Shown one piece after another: positions 32,667 through 42,245 of a stretch of 64,000 nucleotides of DNA (its first letter is position 1; each line of letters starts with the position of its first letter). The DNA comes from Gp6-AA40 sp036274155 (GTDB lineage: Bacteria > Acidobacteriota > Vicinamibacteria > Vicinamibacterales > UBA2999), in contig DASUGH010000041.1 in the NCBI GenBank assembly GCA_036274155.1, positions 69,025 through 133,024 on the forward strand. The letters are read 5' to 3'. The translations under genes were made by a program, and so were the position numbers. A model generated the notes under the pieces. That model did no database searches and was not told where the DNA came from. It saw only the letters and a program-made list of their open reading frames with translations.

Positions 32667-33308
32667 GTGGCGACTTCCTCTTGCGCTCGCCCGATTCGCG
32701 TGCTCGCCGTCGACGATCACCTGTTGATGCAGGAGGGGATCGCGAGCGTGGTTGGCACCCAGCCGGACATGGTGCTCGTGGCCCGGGCGCACAGCGGGGA
32801 AGAGGCCGTGGCGCAGTTCGCGCGACACCTGCCCGACATCACGCTCATGGACCTCCGGCTGCCCGCGATGAGCGGTACGGAGGCAATTCGCGAGATACGG
32901 CACCTGCAGCCCGATGCGCGAGTCATTGTCCTCACGATCTATCAGGGGGATGAGGATATCTACCGGGCGATGGAAGCCGGTGCCCGGGCCTACCTGCTGA
33001 AGGACACCCTCTCCGACCGTCTGATTTGCACGATTCGTGACGTGCACGCCGGACGACGCGTCGTACCGCCGGATATCGCGACGGCTCTCGAACGGCGCGC
33101 CTTACGGCCGCCGCTCACCCGGCGGGAACAGCAGGTGCTCGAGCGGCTGGCCAAGGGGCAGCGCAACAAAGAGATCGCCGCGGCGCTGCGAATCGGCGTA
33201 GACACCGCAAACGATCACCTCAAGAGCATCTTCTCGAAGCTGGGCGTCCACGACCGGACGGCGGCGCTCGTCGAAGCGCTTCGCACGGGACTCATCCATC
33301 TCGACTGA
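32667..33308 (+). CDS. NarL/FixJ-type response regulator
   Basis: 213 aa from GTG 32667. The receiver domain (residues 10-125) has the acidic pair VDDH, the phosphoacceptor strand TLMDLRLPAMSG (Asp about 60), the Thr in VIVLTIYQGDED and the Lys in YLLKDTL. The C-terminal LuxR HTH (about 148-205) reads LTRREQQVLERLAKGQRNKEIA, then DTANDHLKSIFSKLGVHDRTAA. The partner histidine kinase is not in the window. The gene lies 136 bp upstream of the Oar-like receptor gene on the same strand, so it may regulate it. Confidence 0.93.
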   Translation: MATSSCARPIRVLAVDDHLLMQEGIASVVGTQPDMVLVARAHSGEEAVAQFARHLPDITLMDLRLPAMSGTEAIREIRHLQPDARVIVLTIYQGDEDIYRAMEAGARAYLLKDTLSDRLICTIRDVHAGRRVVPPDIATALERRALRPPLTRREQQVLERLAKGQRNKEIAAALRIGVDTANDHLKSIFSKLGVHDRTAALVEALRTGLIHLD

Positions 33309-33444
33309 CCCCCCCCGAATTGGGGATGTCCCCGGCTCGACCAATGCCCTAATGTGTGCATCCGCACGACAGGCCTGCGCGCCGGCTCGAGGCGCGGAGG
33401 ACCAGCCGTGGTGATTGGCTGTACGACTGGTTGGAGGGTGCGTC

Positions 33445-36400
33445 ATGCCGCGACTCATTCGTGTGGCGGTGGTTCTCGCTGTGCTGCTCATGCCGGCCCT
33501 GGCGCTCGCCCAGGCGTCGATTACCGGTGTTGTGCGCGACTCCTCGGGCGCCGTACTGCCAGGCGTCACGGTCGAGGCCTCGAGCCCCGCTCTGATCGAG
33601 AAGGTCAGAGTGGTCGTCACCGACGGAAACGGTCAATACCGGTTCGTCGATCTCCGTCCCGGCACCTACGCAGTGGCCTTCAAGTTGACCGGGTTCTCGA
33701 CCGTGCGCCGTGAAAATATCGAGCTGACCGGTGCCTTCGTCGCCTCGGTCGACGGCGACCTCAAGGTCGGTGCCGTCGAGGAGATCGTCAGTGTCACCGG
33801 CGACATCCCGCTCGTCGACATCCAGCGGACCACGCAGCAGCGCGTGTTCGATCAGGAGGTGATCGAAGCGATCCCTGTGGGCCGGAGCCACATCGATCTG
33901 GTCGTCCTGATTCCGGGACTCTCCGCCTCGCAGCCCGGCCGCGGCGCGCTGGCCGACGTCGGCGGAACCAACAACCTGCAGAACACCCAGTTCACGATAC
34001 ACGGCGGCCGAACGTCGGATACCCGCCTGCAACTCGACGGTGTCCGCCTCGGCAACATTCTCTCGTTCTCGGGCGGCGAGTTCTCGAACTTCGTGCCCGA
34101 TACGGGAGCCACTCAGGAGATCGCGGTCGACTACTCGGCCATCACCGCCGAACAGGCATTCGGCGGCATTCGTATCGACATCATTCCCCGTGAAGGCGGT
34201 AACTCACTCCGGGGCTCGATCTTCGCGACCGGCGTGAACTCGGATTGGCAGGCAAGCAACCTGACGCCCGAGCTGGAGGCGGCCGGACTTCCCGATCCGA
34301 ACGAGATGAAGCACGCCCACGATGTCAACGTGTCGGTGGGCGGCCCTATCGTGCGCGACACGCTCTGGTTCTACACGTCGGCGCGCTGGCAGTCGAATCA
34401 GAACTACATTGCGGGGCTCTACAACAACGCGAATGCGGGTGATCCCACTCAGTGGCTGCGCGTCGAGGACAGAAGCCAGCGCGGGTACTTCTCGCTCGAG
34501 CAGAATGGCATCAACGCGCGGCTGACGTGGCAAGCGGCGCCGAAGCACAAGGTCTCGGTCTTTTACGACAATCAGGCGCGAATCTGGGACGACACTCGCG
34601 TCGGTGTTTCCCCGGAGTCTGCTGTCAACTATCGCTTCCCGCGGCTGAACCTTGCCCAGGCCGGCTGGACGTCGCCGATGACGAACAAGCTCCTGTTCGA
34701 GGGGCGGTTCGCGTTGCGCGGCGAAGCGTTCGGGAACGAATTGCCCGATGAAGGTTCTGTTTACCGCTCGATGATTCCGGTCCTCGAGCAGTCGAACCAG
34801 CTGTTCTATCGAGGCAAGGGAGGGGACGGCGGCGTCAGCGGAACCTTCGGGTACTCGAGCCAGAAGATCTACTCGGCGGTTGCGTCGGCCTCGTATGTGA
34901 CCGGCTCGCACGCCTTCAAGGTCGGCATGTCGGACACCTGGGGCAGAACCGACAGCACGACGGATTCGAACTCCCAGTACCTCTTCTACCGCTTCAACAA
35001 CGGCATACCCAACCAGTTCACGATGTACGCCCAGCCGTCGAGGGCGGCGACGCTCCAGAAGTCGGAGCTCGGCATCTACGGCCAGGATCGCTGGACGTTC
35101 AACCGCTACACGGTCAACCTCGGCGTCAGGTACGACTACTACCGTGGCGGGTACCCCGAGCAGTACCGTGGACCGGTACTGCTCCTTCCAACGCAGAACT
35201 ACTCTTCGGCCGCGGTGACCACCCAGAGTCTCCACGACCTCACCCCGCGCATGGGCGTCGCCTACGACCTTTTTGGCAACGGCAAGACGGCCGTCAAGGC
35301 GACACTCGGGAAGTACGTCCTGGCGCTGACCACCGTGGGCAACCCGTTGGGCGTGACCAATTTCGCGTCGAGGGACTGGATCGACGCGGACAGTGACTTC
35401 GTCGTCGACTGCAATCTGATCAGCATGGCCGCGCAGAATCCCACGACGATCGGCGGCGTGGCCAACCCGGCCTACAACCCCGCCATCGACACGTGCGGTG
35501 CCGGACCCGCCAATTTCGGCCAGCTCACGTCAGTGGCCCAGTTCGACGAAGACACTCGATTTGGATGGGGCAATCGTTTCTACAACTGGGAATTCTCGAC
35601 GAGCGTGCAGCACGAGATCGTCCCGCGCGTGGCGATCGACGTCGGCTACTTCCGACGCTGGTTCGGCAATTTCACGGTGATTCAGACGATTGGCCGCACG
35701 GCAGCCGACTTCGATCAGTTCAACGTGATTGCGCCGATCGATCCGGGCCTGCCGAATGGAGGCGGGTACACAATCGAGGGCCTGTACAACCTCAAGCCGG
35801 CGGCGCAAGGCGCCGCCGTGACGAGCTACACCGCGTTTGCGGACGATTTCGGCAAGCAGACCGAGCACTGGAACGGCATGGACTTCTCGGTGAACGCGCG
35901 GGTGCGAAACGGGGTCATGCTGCAGGGTGGCGTGAGCACGGGCCGAACGACGACCGACAACTGCGACGTTCTGGCCAACCCCGATCTCGGGGCCAACCCG
36001 AGTCTGCGGAACTGCCACAATCAGGCCAGTTTCCTGACGCAGGTGAAACTGCTCGGCACCTACCTGCTGCCGAAGGTGGACGTGAATGTGGCCGCCACCT
36101 TCCAGAGCACGCCAGGGATAGCCGTCTCCGCGAACCGTAACTACACCAGCCCCAGCTCCGATGTGATATGGGTCGGGACCAACCCCCGCGCTTTTACCGG
36201 GACCACCGCGACCGTCAACCTGCTCAACCCGGGCGATATCTATGGCGACCGCATCAATCAGTTCGATCTTCGATTCGGCCGGTCGTTCCGCTTCGGGCCT
36301 CGGCGGGTAACGGCCAACCTCGACATCTACAACGTCTTCAACGCCAGCCCGGTCATGCAGGAGAACGCCGCCTACGCGGTGTGGCGCACACCGCAGCGGA

Positions 36401-36447
36401 TCATGGACGCCAGGCTCTTCAAGATCAGCGCGCAATTGGATTTCTGA
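33445..36447 (+). CDS. Oar-like TonB-dependent outer-membrane receptor
   Basis: 1000 aa from ATG 33445, with GGAGG 7-8 nt upstream. Signal peptide (ends ALALAQ), then a carboxypeptidase-regulatory-like Ig domain (SITGVVRDSSGAVLPGVTVE to about residue 105), a plug domain (about 125-235, with DVGGTNNLQNTQFTIHGGR and FGGIRIDIIPREGGNSLRGS) and a barrel to the C-terminal phenylalanine (ISAQLDF), the usual Bam signal. Oar-like receptors import large substrates such as oligosaccharides or peptides using TonB energy. I saw no convincing TonB box. The SnoaL-like, TPR and ASPIC genes follow. A second member is at 56244-59492. Confidence 0.92.
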   Translation: MPRLIRVAVVLAVLLMPALALAQASITGVVRDSSGAVLPGVTVEASSPALIEKVRVVVTDGNGQYRFVDLRPGTYAVAFKLTGFSTVRRENIELTGAFVASVDGDLKVGAVEEIVSVTGDIPLVDIQRTTQQRVFDQEVIEAIPVGRSHIDLVVLIPGLSASQPGRGALADVGGTNNLQNTQFTIHGGRTSDTRLQLDGVRLGNILSFSGGEFSNFVPDTGATQEIAVDYSAITAEQAFGGIRIDIIPREGGNSLRGSIFATGVNSDWQASNLTPELEAAGLPDPNEMKHAHDVNVSVGGPIVRDTLWFYTSARWQSNQNYIAGLYNNANAGDPTQWLRVEDRSQRGYFSLEQNGINARLTWQAAPKHKVSVFYDNQARIWDDTRVGVSPESAVNYRFPRLNLAQAGWTSPMTNKLLFEGRFALRGEAFGNELPDEGSVYRSMIPVLEQSNQLFYRGKGGDGGVSGTFGYSSQKIYSAVASASYVTGSHAFKVGMSDTWGRTDSTTDSNSQYLFYRFNNGIPNQFTMYAQPSRAATLQKSELGIYGQDRWTFNRYTVNLGVRYDYYRGGYPEQYRGPVLLLPTQNYSSAAVTTQSLHDLTPRMGVAYDLFGNGKTAVKATLGKYVLALTTVGNPLGVTNFASRDWIDADSDFVVDCNLISMAAQNPTTIGGVANPAYNPAIDTCGAGPANFGQLTSVAQFDEDTRFGWGNRFYNWEFSTSVQHEIVPRVAIDVGYFRRWFGNFTVIQTIGRTAADFDQFNVIAPIDPGLPNGGGYTIEGLYNLKPAAQGAAVTSYTAFADDFGKQTEHWNGMDFSVNARVRNGVMLQGGVSTGRTTTDNCDVLANPDLGANPSLRNCHNQASFLTQVKLLGTYLLPKVDVNVAATFQSTPGIAVSANRNYTSPSSDVIWVGTNPRAFTGTTATVNLLNPGDIYGDRINQFDLRFGRSFRFGPRRVTANLDIYNVFNASPVMQENAAYAVWRTPQRIMDARLFKISAQLDF

Positions 36448-36549
36448 GGCACTGGCGATCGTTCGCAGGGCGGATCGGTGCGATCCGCAGAATCAGGCTG
36501 AGCGCAGCGGCGCAGAGATACAATTGCGAATCCCGAGGCCCGGTGACGC

Positions 36550-37113
36550 ATGACGAAGCGCTTGGTATGCCTGACGGTTGTCCTCGCCGGAGCAACGGCG
36601 GCGCTGCACGCACAGCAGCAGCGGCCGCCGCTCCCGGTCTCGACGCTCACGGCGCTCGATTACTTCGAGATCGGCCAGCTGGTCGCGAAGTACGCGCGCG
36701 CCATCGACACCTGTTCCAACAACGGCTATGACTACGCCGACCTGTTCGCGGAGGACGGTTTCTTCGCTCCTGAGCAGAACGGCGTGGTCGGCACGAAGTT
36801 CCAGGGGCGGGAGCGTCTGGCCGAAGCGTCGGGTGGCGGCTCGCGCGGATGCAAGAACGTCGGCTGGATCCAGCAGGGCGTCAAGCATCTCTACGTGAAT
36901 CACATCATCACGCCGACCGCGGATGGAGCCGTCGGCACGGTCGACATGCTGATGATCGGCCTGGGAGGTGACCCGAACAGGATTCGCCACGAGGGATACT
37001 ACGAGGACACCTACGTCAAAACGCCGAAGGGCTGGCGCTTCAAGTCACGCATTCACCATGTGCCGCCCACGTCACAGAATCCAGGGACGCCGCCGCCCGG
37101 CCAGTCGAAGTAG
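36550..37113 (+). CDS. Exported SnoaL-like (NTF2-fold) protein
   Basis: 187 aa. A signal peptide (MTKRLVCLTVVLAGATAALHA) precedes an alpha+beta cone domain: LTALDYFEIGQLVAKYARAI, DYADLFAEDGFFAP, QGRERLAEA, HLYVNHIITPTADGAVGTV, and GYYEDTYVKTPKGWRFKSRI near the end. This matches the SnoaL_4 group, which includes scytalone-dehydratase-like and hydroxysteroid-isomerase-like folds; no activity can be read from the residues. It follows the receptor gene by 102 bp and precedes the TPR gene by 13 bp. Confidence 0.85.
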   Translation: MTKRLVCLTVVLAGATAALHAQQQRPPLPVSTLTALDYFEIGQLVAKYARAIDTCSNNGYDYADLFAEDGFFAPEQNGVVGTKFQGRERLAEASGGGSRGCKNVGWIQQGVKHLYVNHIITPTADGAVGTVDMLMIGLGGDPNRIRHEGYYEDTYVKTPKGWRFKSRIHHVPPTSQNPGTPPPGQSK

Positions 37114-37126
37114 CGCTCGTCGCGCG

Positions 37127-39160
37127 ATGTTCGCTGCGTGCGCGCCAGCGGTGTTCGGCGCCACGGTGCTGCTCTGGTGCGACACCGCGACCGGACGTGC
37201 CCAGGCGCCCGCCGAGTGCGCGACCTCCGAATGTTCCATTGACGCGCGCCAGCCCGCCCGCCTGCAGGACCCGCCGCTTCTGGCCGATGCGGCCGCCGCC
37301 TCTCAGTTGAAACGCCAGTTCGTCGACGCGCTGCAGCGCTTCGTACGCGCGCAGGCTGGAACATTCGGCGACGAAGGCGCGGAGCTCGATCGCAGTCTGT
37401 CCGACATGGAGTCGACGCTCGAGAGGTGGGATGCCTCCATAGAGGCGCTGCGGGCGCGCGCGTCGCGATTGCCGGCGACCGCCGACGTCCACCTCGTAGC
37501 GGCGGTGGTCCTGCTCGACCGCCTTCGAGTCCACGAGGCCATCCGTGAGCTCGAGGCTGCCATCCGCAGCGAAGACGGCCGCGCCGACGTGCATGCGCTC
37601 GCCGCCCTCGCCTACCGGCTCGCAGGCCGTCCGGCCGACGCGACGCGAGCGCTGCAGCGCGCTGCGGCGCTCGACCGCGACAACCCGGCGGTCTTCTACG
37701 CGCTGGCGCAGCCGTGGGCGAGCCCGGCCGGCTCAGAGGCCGCGTCCCAGACGCGGCGTGGTTTTCAACGGGCGGTCCGCGCGCGAAGCGCTGTCACACG
37801 TGCGGGCACCCCCGCCGGCCCCTTCGAACGCATCGATCTCTTGAAGCAGGCCGGCGGAGTGGCGCCGGTCTTTGCAGAGGCACGCTACCTCGAAGGGTTC
37901 GCCAGGCTGAACGAAGCCGATTACCGGGAAGCGCTCGCCCGTTTCCGAACCACGGCTCATGCTGATCCATTGGTGACTGGCCAGCCTGAGACGCGCGATC
38001 GGAGAGTACAGGCAGCTTCGCTGCTGCGGGCTGCGCAGGTGGACACGGCGCGCCGGCAGCTGGAGAGCGCAGCGGAGGCCGCCCCGGACGACTCCGAAAC
38101 ACACCGCATCCTCGCGCTCGCCTGCTGGGTCGGCGACGATGCCGGGTGCGCCATCTCTCATCTCCGTTCGGCCATCCGCCTGGTGCCATCCGACAGCCGT
38201 GCGCGCTCGATGCTCGCCCGTGTGTTCGTCGAAGACGGTCGCGCCGCCGAAGCCGAGCACGAGTTGATGCAGACGCTCGAATCGGGTCTGGTCTCGGGTA
38301 GCGTGCACTATCAGCTCGCCCAGCTTTATCAACGTCGGGCGCTCCCGCCACAGGCGTCGCAGCAGCTGGAGAAGGCCGGGCAGTACGGACCGATCGTCGG
38401 ACGCGACCACTTCTTCCGGCTGATGGGCAGCCTGCTCGTCGACCAGGCCGATTTCGACGGAGCCGTCGCGGCGTATACCAGGCGCATCGACGTGAACCCG
38501 AACAGCGCCGAAGCCCATCGCCAGCTCGGCGAGATTTTCTTCCTGCAGGGCCGCAACGAGGAGGCGCTGCTGGAGGCGACGACCGCTGCCTGGCTGGATC
38601 CGGCCGATGCGCGGGCACTCGCTGGCGTGGGCCAGGCCCACGTGCGCGCGACCGCCTACCCCGAGGCCGTCATCGCCTTCCGGCGTGCCCTCGAGCTCGA
38701 CGGCGGTCTTCAGGAGGCACGCTACGGGCTCGCCACGTCGCTGTTGCGTTCAGGCAAGGCCGACGAGGCGCGCAGTCAGATGGCGATCGTCGAGCGGCTT
38801 CAGAGCGAAGCCGCAGCCCGGGGGCGATTGGCGTTTCAGGTCGACGCCCTCAGACGCGAGGCGTCCGGATACCTGATTGCCGGCACGCTCGACGATGCGA
38901 TCCGCGTGTTGAGCGAGATCCTGAGAGCCGACGACAGCGCGAGATCGCGTCGTGAGCTGTCAGTGGCTCTGATGAGGGCCGGACGCACGGTGGAGGCCGT
39001 CGAGCACCTCGAGGCTGCACGCCGCCTCGACGAGAGCCCGGAAGTGCTCGCGCTGCTCGCCGCCGCGTACGAGACTGCCGGCAGGCGTGAGGACGGCGCC
39101 CGGTTGCGCGTGCAACAGCGCCGTCTCATTGAGCAGGCCAGGCTCGATCGGCTTCGATAA
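37127..39160 (+). CDS. Exported tetratricopeptide-repeat protein
   Basis: 677 aa from ATG 37127 (MFAACAPAVFGATVLLWC); the open frame before it reads through the SnoaL-like gene. After the signal peptide nearly the whole chain is TPR-type helix pairs with small residues at the TPR positions (for example EAIRELEAAIRSEDGRADVH, AYRLAGRPADATRALQRAAAL, AHRQLGEIFFLQGRNEEALLEA, EAVIAFRRALELDGGLQEAR). About 12-14 repeats can be counted, some degenerate. It is probably a periplasmic scaffold. It shares a short-spaced operon with the SnoaL-like gene and converges on the ASPIC gene with a 38-bp gap. Confidence 0.9.
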   Translation: MFAACAPAVFGATVLLWCDTATGRAQAPAECATSECSIDARQPARLQDPPLLADAAAASQLKRQFVDALQRFVRAQAGTFGDEGAELDRSLSDMESTLERWDASIEALRARASRLPATADVHLVAAVVLLDRLRVHEAIRELEAAIRSEDGRADVHALAALAYRLAGRPADATRALQRAAALDRDNPAVFYALAQPWASPAGSEAASQTRRGFQRAVRARSAVTRAGTPAGPFERIDLLKQAGGVAPVFAEARYLEGFARLNEADYREALARFRTTAHADPLVTGQPETRDRRVQAASLLRAAQVDTARRQLESAAEAAPDDSETHRILALACWVGDDAGCAISHLRSAIRLVPSDSRARSMLARVFVEDGRAAEAEHELMQTLESGLVSGSVHYQLAQLYQRRALPPQASQQLEKAGQYGPIVGRDHFFRLMGSLLVDQADFDGAVAAYTRRIDVNPNSAEAHRQLGEIFFLQGRNEEALLEATTAAWLDPADARALAGVGQAHVRATAYPEAVIAFRRALELDGGLQEARYGLATSLLRSGKADEARSQMAIVERLQSEAAARGRLAFQVDALRREASGYLIAGTLDDAIRVLSEILRADDSARSRRELSVALMRAGRTVEAVEHLEAARRLDESPEVLALLAAAYETAGRREDGARLRVQQRRLIEQARLDRLR

Positions 39161-39198
39161 AACAGGCCCGATCCCGACCGCTGACCGCGCGGCGCCGT

Positions 39199-40875
39199 TC
39201 ACCGCTGGCCGACGCGCAAGCCTGCCCCTTCCCTGGCGACGTAGAAGCGATCCGCCTCGACACCGGTGGCAGACTCGACGAGGCCGCTCGGCCATCGAAT
39301 CTCGAGCCGTTCAATGCGCGACACCGTGCCGAGACCGAAGTGCGCCCGCGTGTCGCTGTGGGAGAGATAGCTGCCGTCGCCGCGCACCCACGTCACCTGC
39401 CGGCGGCCGGCCGCATCGATACGTACTTTGGCACCTATCGCATCGCGATTGCTCTTGGAGCCGATGAGCCGCAGCGTCACCCAGTGATTGGCGCTCGACG
39501 TGTCGTTCCGGAGCAGCGTCGGCGGCTCGTTCATGTTGATGACCAGGATGTCGACGTCGCCGTCGTTGTCGTAGTCGCCGAACGCGGCCCCGCGGCTCGA
39601 CTGCTCGATGAGCAGGCCCCCGCCGCTCTCGGCGGTCGCGTGCCGGAACCGGCGCCCCTCGTTCATGAACAGCTGCTTGCGCTGGCGGTAGCGCGTGCCG
39701 AGGCCATGCCGGTCCACTTCCGGATAGACGTGGCCATTGGCGATGAACACATCCAGCCGGCCGTCGTTGTCGAGGTCGACCAGCTTCACTCCCCAGCCCA
39801 GATACGCGCCAGCGGTCGACGCGATGCCAGCGGCATAGCTGCGATCCGTGAACAGGCCCGCCGGCCCGTTCTCGTACAGCGTGTTGTAGTCGTGCGAGAA
39901 GTTGGTGACGATGAGGTCCGCGAGACCGTCGCCGTTGTAGTCGCCGGCGTCGACGCCCATGCCGGCCTGGGCGCGGCCGTCGCCGCTCAGGGCCGCGCCC
40001 GACAGCAGACCCTCTTCAACGAAGGTGCCGTTGCCACGATTGCGGAAGAGAAGATTCGGCACCGAATCGTTCGCAACGAAGATGTCGGGCCAGAGGTCGT
40101 CGTTGAGATCCGCGAACACGACACCGAAGCCGTAATACCCGGGATCGTCTGCACCGCTGGCAACGCTGACATCGGAGAACGTCCCGTCGCCGTTGTTCCT
40201 GTACAACACGTCCTTCTCACCCGTGAGCCGTTTCGGGCCGCAGAACACGTCGGTTGCCATGAACTTGCAATTCGCTGTCGTGCCGCGGCTGGGAATCGTG
40301 CGCTCGTCGAACTGCACGTAGTTCGCGACGTACAGATCCAGATCCCCATCGCGGTCATAGTCGGCGAAGGCGCAGCTCGTGCTCCAGCGTGACTCGTCGA
40401 GCCTGGCGCCGCTGGTGACGTCGGCGAACGTTCCCATGCCGGTGTTGTGCCACAGCACATCCGCGCCGAACGCCGTGATGTACACGTCGTCGAATCCGTC
40501 GTTGTCGTAATCGCCGACACAGACACCCGAACCCCATCCGCGGCGTGCGAATCCGCTCGCCGACGTCACGTCTCGGAATCGACCGCCACCGGTGTTCTGA
40601 TAGAGGGCCAGCATCGGATCGCCGCCGGCCGCAAAGCCCTCTCGCGTGGATCCGTTGACGATGAGGGCGTCGAGATCGCCGTCGTTGTCGTAGTCGAAGA
40701 ACGCCGCGCCGTTGCCGTTCGCGTCGACGATGTAGTTCTTGTCGGGGCCGCCAGAGACGTTGACGAGGTCGAGGCCCGACCCGGCGGCCACGTCCACCAG
40801 TCGCACCACGGCACCCTGGGCACCGGCGAGCGCCGCCAGGAGCGCGATCAGGATGCCGATCAGAAGGAGACGCAC
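39199..40875 (-). CDS. Exported FG-GAP / ASPIC-UnbV (CRTAC1-like) protein
   Basis: 558 aa with a signal peptide (MRLLLIGILIALLAALAGAQ). At least seven FG-GAP/VCBS-type repeats follow, each with a calcium-type loop: FFDYDNDGDLDALIVNG, VGDYDNDGFDDVYITAFG, FADYDRDGDLDLYVANY, FADLNDDLWPDIFVAND, DAGDYNGDGLADLIVTNF, LVDLDNDGRLDVFIANG, FGDYDNDGDVDILVINM. The C-terminal ~75 residues (ANHWVTLRLIGSKSNRDAIG to IEIRW-like strand IERLEIRWPSG) are the ASPIC/UnbV domain. These propellers are exported, calcium-rich and of unknown role, often found near TPR proteins, as here. It is divergent from the lipoprotein gene with 49 bp between starts. Confidence 0.92.
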   Translation of the reverse strand: MRLLLIGILIALLAALAGAQGAVVRLVDVAAGSGLDLVNVSGGPDKNYIVDANGNGAAFFDYDNDGDLDALIVNGSTREGFAAGGDPMLALYQNTGGGRFRDVTSASGFARRGWGSGVCVGDYDNDGFDDVYITAFGADVLWHNTGMGTFADVTSGARLDESRWSTSCAFADYDRDGDLDLYVANYVQFDERTIPSRGTTANCKFMATDVFCGPKRLTGEKDVLYRNNGDGTFSDVSVASGADDPGYYGFGVVFADLNDDLWPDIFVANDSVPNLLFRNRGNGTFVEEGLLSGAALSGDGRAQAGMGVDAGDYNGDGLADLIVTNFSHDYNTLYENGPAGLFTDRSYAAGIASTAGAYLGWGVKLVDLDNDGRLDVFIANGHVYPEVDRHGLGTRYRQRKQLFMNEGRRFRHATAESGGGLLIEQSSRGAAFGDYDNDGDVDILVINMNEPPTLLRNDTSSANHWVTLRLIGSKSNRDAIGAKVRIDAAGRRQVTWVRGDGSYLSHSDTRAHFGLGTVSRIERLEIRWPSGLVESATGVEADRFYVAREGAGLRVGQR

Positions 40876-40924
40876 GGCGCCCGTATTCTTGCAGATCGAC
40901 CGGGTGAGTGGTATTTAACGCGGA

Positions 40925-41575
40925 ATGAACATGAGAGTGCTCGCATCGATCGGCGCCGGACCGGCGCTCGTGCTGGCCTGCTCCTGCGGCAGCGGGAGTG
41001 CGGCCGGGCCTTCCGCCGTCGAGCGCGTCTCAGGCGTGTGGGTCGGGCAGTCGACGCTGTCGTCGGTGAGCGGAGGCGAATGCGTCGGGACCATGCTTGG
41101 CGAGAAGATCGGCGGCCGCGACATGTTCGCGGCACCAATGGTACAGACCGGCTCCCATGTCGAAGCCACCGTCAGCTATGAGGGCAACAAGACTGCCTGT
41201 GCGTACTCGGGAGGCCGGCAGGGAGCCGACATCGAGCTGACCCTCACGTCGTGTCGTGTCGACGAGGTTCGTTCGATGCGGTGCGACAATGGCGAGTCCC
41301 GCGAGATCCGGATGATGTCGGGCCGGATTACCGCTCGTGCCGACAATGGCACCGGCAGCGGGAGCGACACCACCACATGGAACGTGCTGCTGCCTGGCAC
41401 GACAACGTCCGTCGGGACGCTGTCGCTGACAGCGACGTTTACGTGGAACGAGCTGGCGCTCCCCTCGAGCGACTTCCACATCTTCGACGGGTCGGTCCGG
41501 CCGGGCTATGTGGACGGCACGACCGTCATCCCCGCCGACTCCGAACCGTTCTGCCTCGAGTGCGGCTGGTTCTGA
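40925..41575 (+). CDS. Putative lipoprotein, function unknown
   Basis: 216 aa. The N-terminus is a lipoprotein signal with lipobox around LVLACSCGSG (Cys about 19), so the mature protein is probably membrane-anchored outside the cytoplasm. The mature part has several cysteines (ECVG, KTACAYSG, LTSCRVD, SMRCDNG, FCLECGW) and alternating beta-strands; no family was recognised. It is transcribed away from the ASPIC/FG-GAP gene. Its stop is immediately followed by a leftward gene remnant at 41580. Confidence 0.75.
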   Translation: MNMRVLASIGAGPALVLACSCGSGSAAGPSAVERVSGVWVGQSTLSSVSGGECVGTMLGEKIGGRDMFAAPMVQTGSHVEATVSYEGNKTACAYSGGRQGADIELTLTSCRVDEVRSMRCDNGESREIRMMSGRITARADNGTGSGSDTTTWNVLLPGTTTSVGTLSLTATFTWNELALPSSDFHIFDGSVRPGYVDGTTVIPADSEPFCLECGWF

Positions 41576-41579
41576 CGAC

Positions 41580-41699
41580 CTACCACGCGGGATTCTTCCC
41601 CGACTTGTAGGCCCACTCGTCGCGGTTCTCGGTGTAGTTTCCCAGTGCCTCGATATCCTCTGCGCCTCGCAGGCCGATTGGTTCCCAGGGCCTACACAT
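41580..41699 (-). pseudogene. C-terminal remnant of an unidentified gene
   Basis: Read leftward, this short frame (39 codons, ATG 41699 overlapping the cupin stop) encodes PWEPIGLRGAEDIEALGNY, then TENRDEWAYKSGKNPAW and a stop. Its composition is protein-like rather than GC noise and it looks like the tail of a larger protein, but no source family was recognised. It may also be a genuine small gene coupled to the cupin gene, because its start lies inside the cupin stop region. Confidence 0.4.
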
Positions 41700-42168
41700 C
41701 GTCGCGCCCGATGTTGACGATGAAGTAGTGGGCTCGCGTTGTCCCGACGTTCTTCGCGTTGTGAAGCTCGTTCGAGCCGATCACGCCGACATCGCCGGGC
41801 CCGAGCCGATACGGCTTCCCGCCAATCGTCAGCTCCATCGTCCCCTCGCGGACGAGCATCATCTCCTCGCGCAGGTGCTGGTGGGGCGGATGGTTCACCT
41901 CGCCAGGCGCGATGTCGCTCTGGTGCGACTCGATCTTGAAGCCGGTGTGCGTCTTGGCGGTGAACATCCGGCGCTGCCGGTTCTGGCCGTTCGTGGTGAC
42001 TGGAAGCTCGTTGAACACGAAGGCCTGCGTCTTCATCACCGGCAGTTTCTCGACCGAGTCGGCCGCCGCCTGGGCTGGCGCGGCGTTCTGAGGGGCGGCT
42101 TCAGCCGACGCTCCGGCAGCCAGCAGGAACGGCAGCAGCGATGCCAGGTCTCGTCGTGAGTACTGCAT
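41692..42168 (-). CDS. Exported single-domain cupin (Tat signal)
   Basis: 158 aa. The N-terminus carries SRRDLASLLPFLLAAGASA, a Tat-type signal. The cupin core is complete: PHQHLREEMMLVREGTMEL (metal-binding His and Glu), YRLGPGDVGVIGSNELHN and a final beta-strand. Metal binding is likely; whether it is an enzyme or a binding protein cannot be told. It is read leftward; the hairpin-repeat array lies upstream of its start. Confidence 0.88.
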   Translation of the reverse strand: MQYSRRDLASLLPFLLAAGASAEAAPQNAAPAQAAADSVEKLPVMKTQAFVFNELPVTTNGQNRQRRMFTAKTHTGFKIESHQSDIAPGEVNHPPHQHLREEMMLVREGTMELTIGGKPYRLGPGDVGVIGSNELHNAKNVGTTRAHYFIVNIGRDDV

Positions 42169-42245
42169 GGTTATCCTCGCTGCGGAATCCTACTACCACG
42201 TGCACGCGAATGCAGGATCGAGTTCGTGCCGGGCGACGGCGAATG

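Noticed and set aside
33309..33345. Run of C and a CCCCGAATTGGGG hairpin after the response regulator
   Set aside because: The stem is only four pairs and no U-tract follows; too weak to call a terminator.
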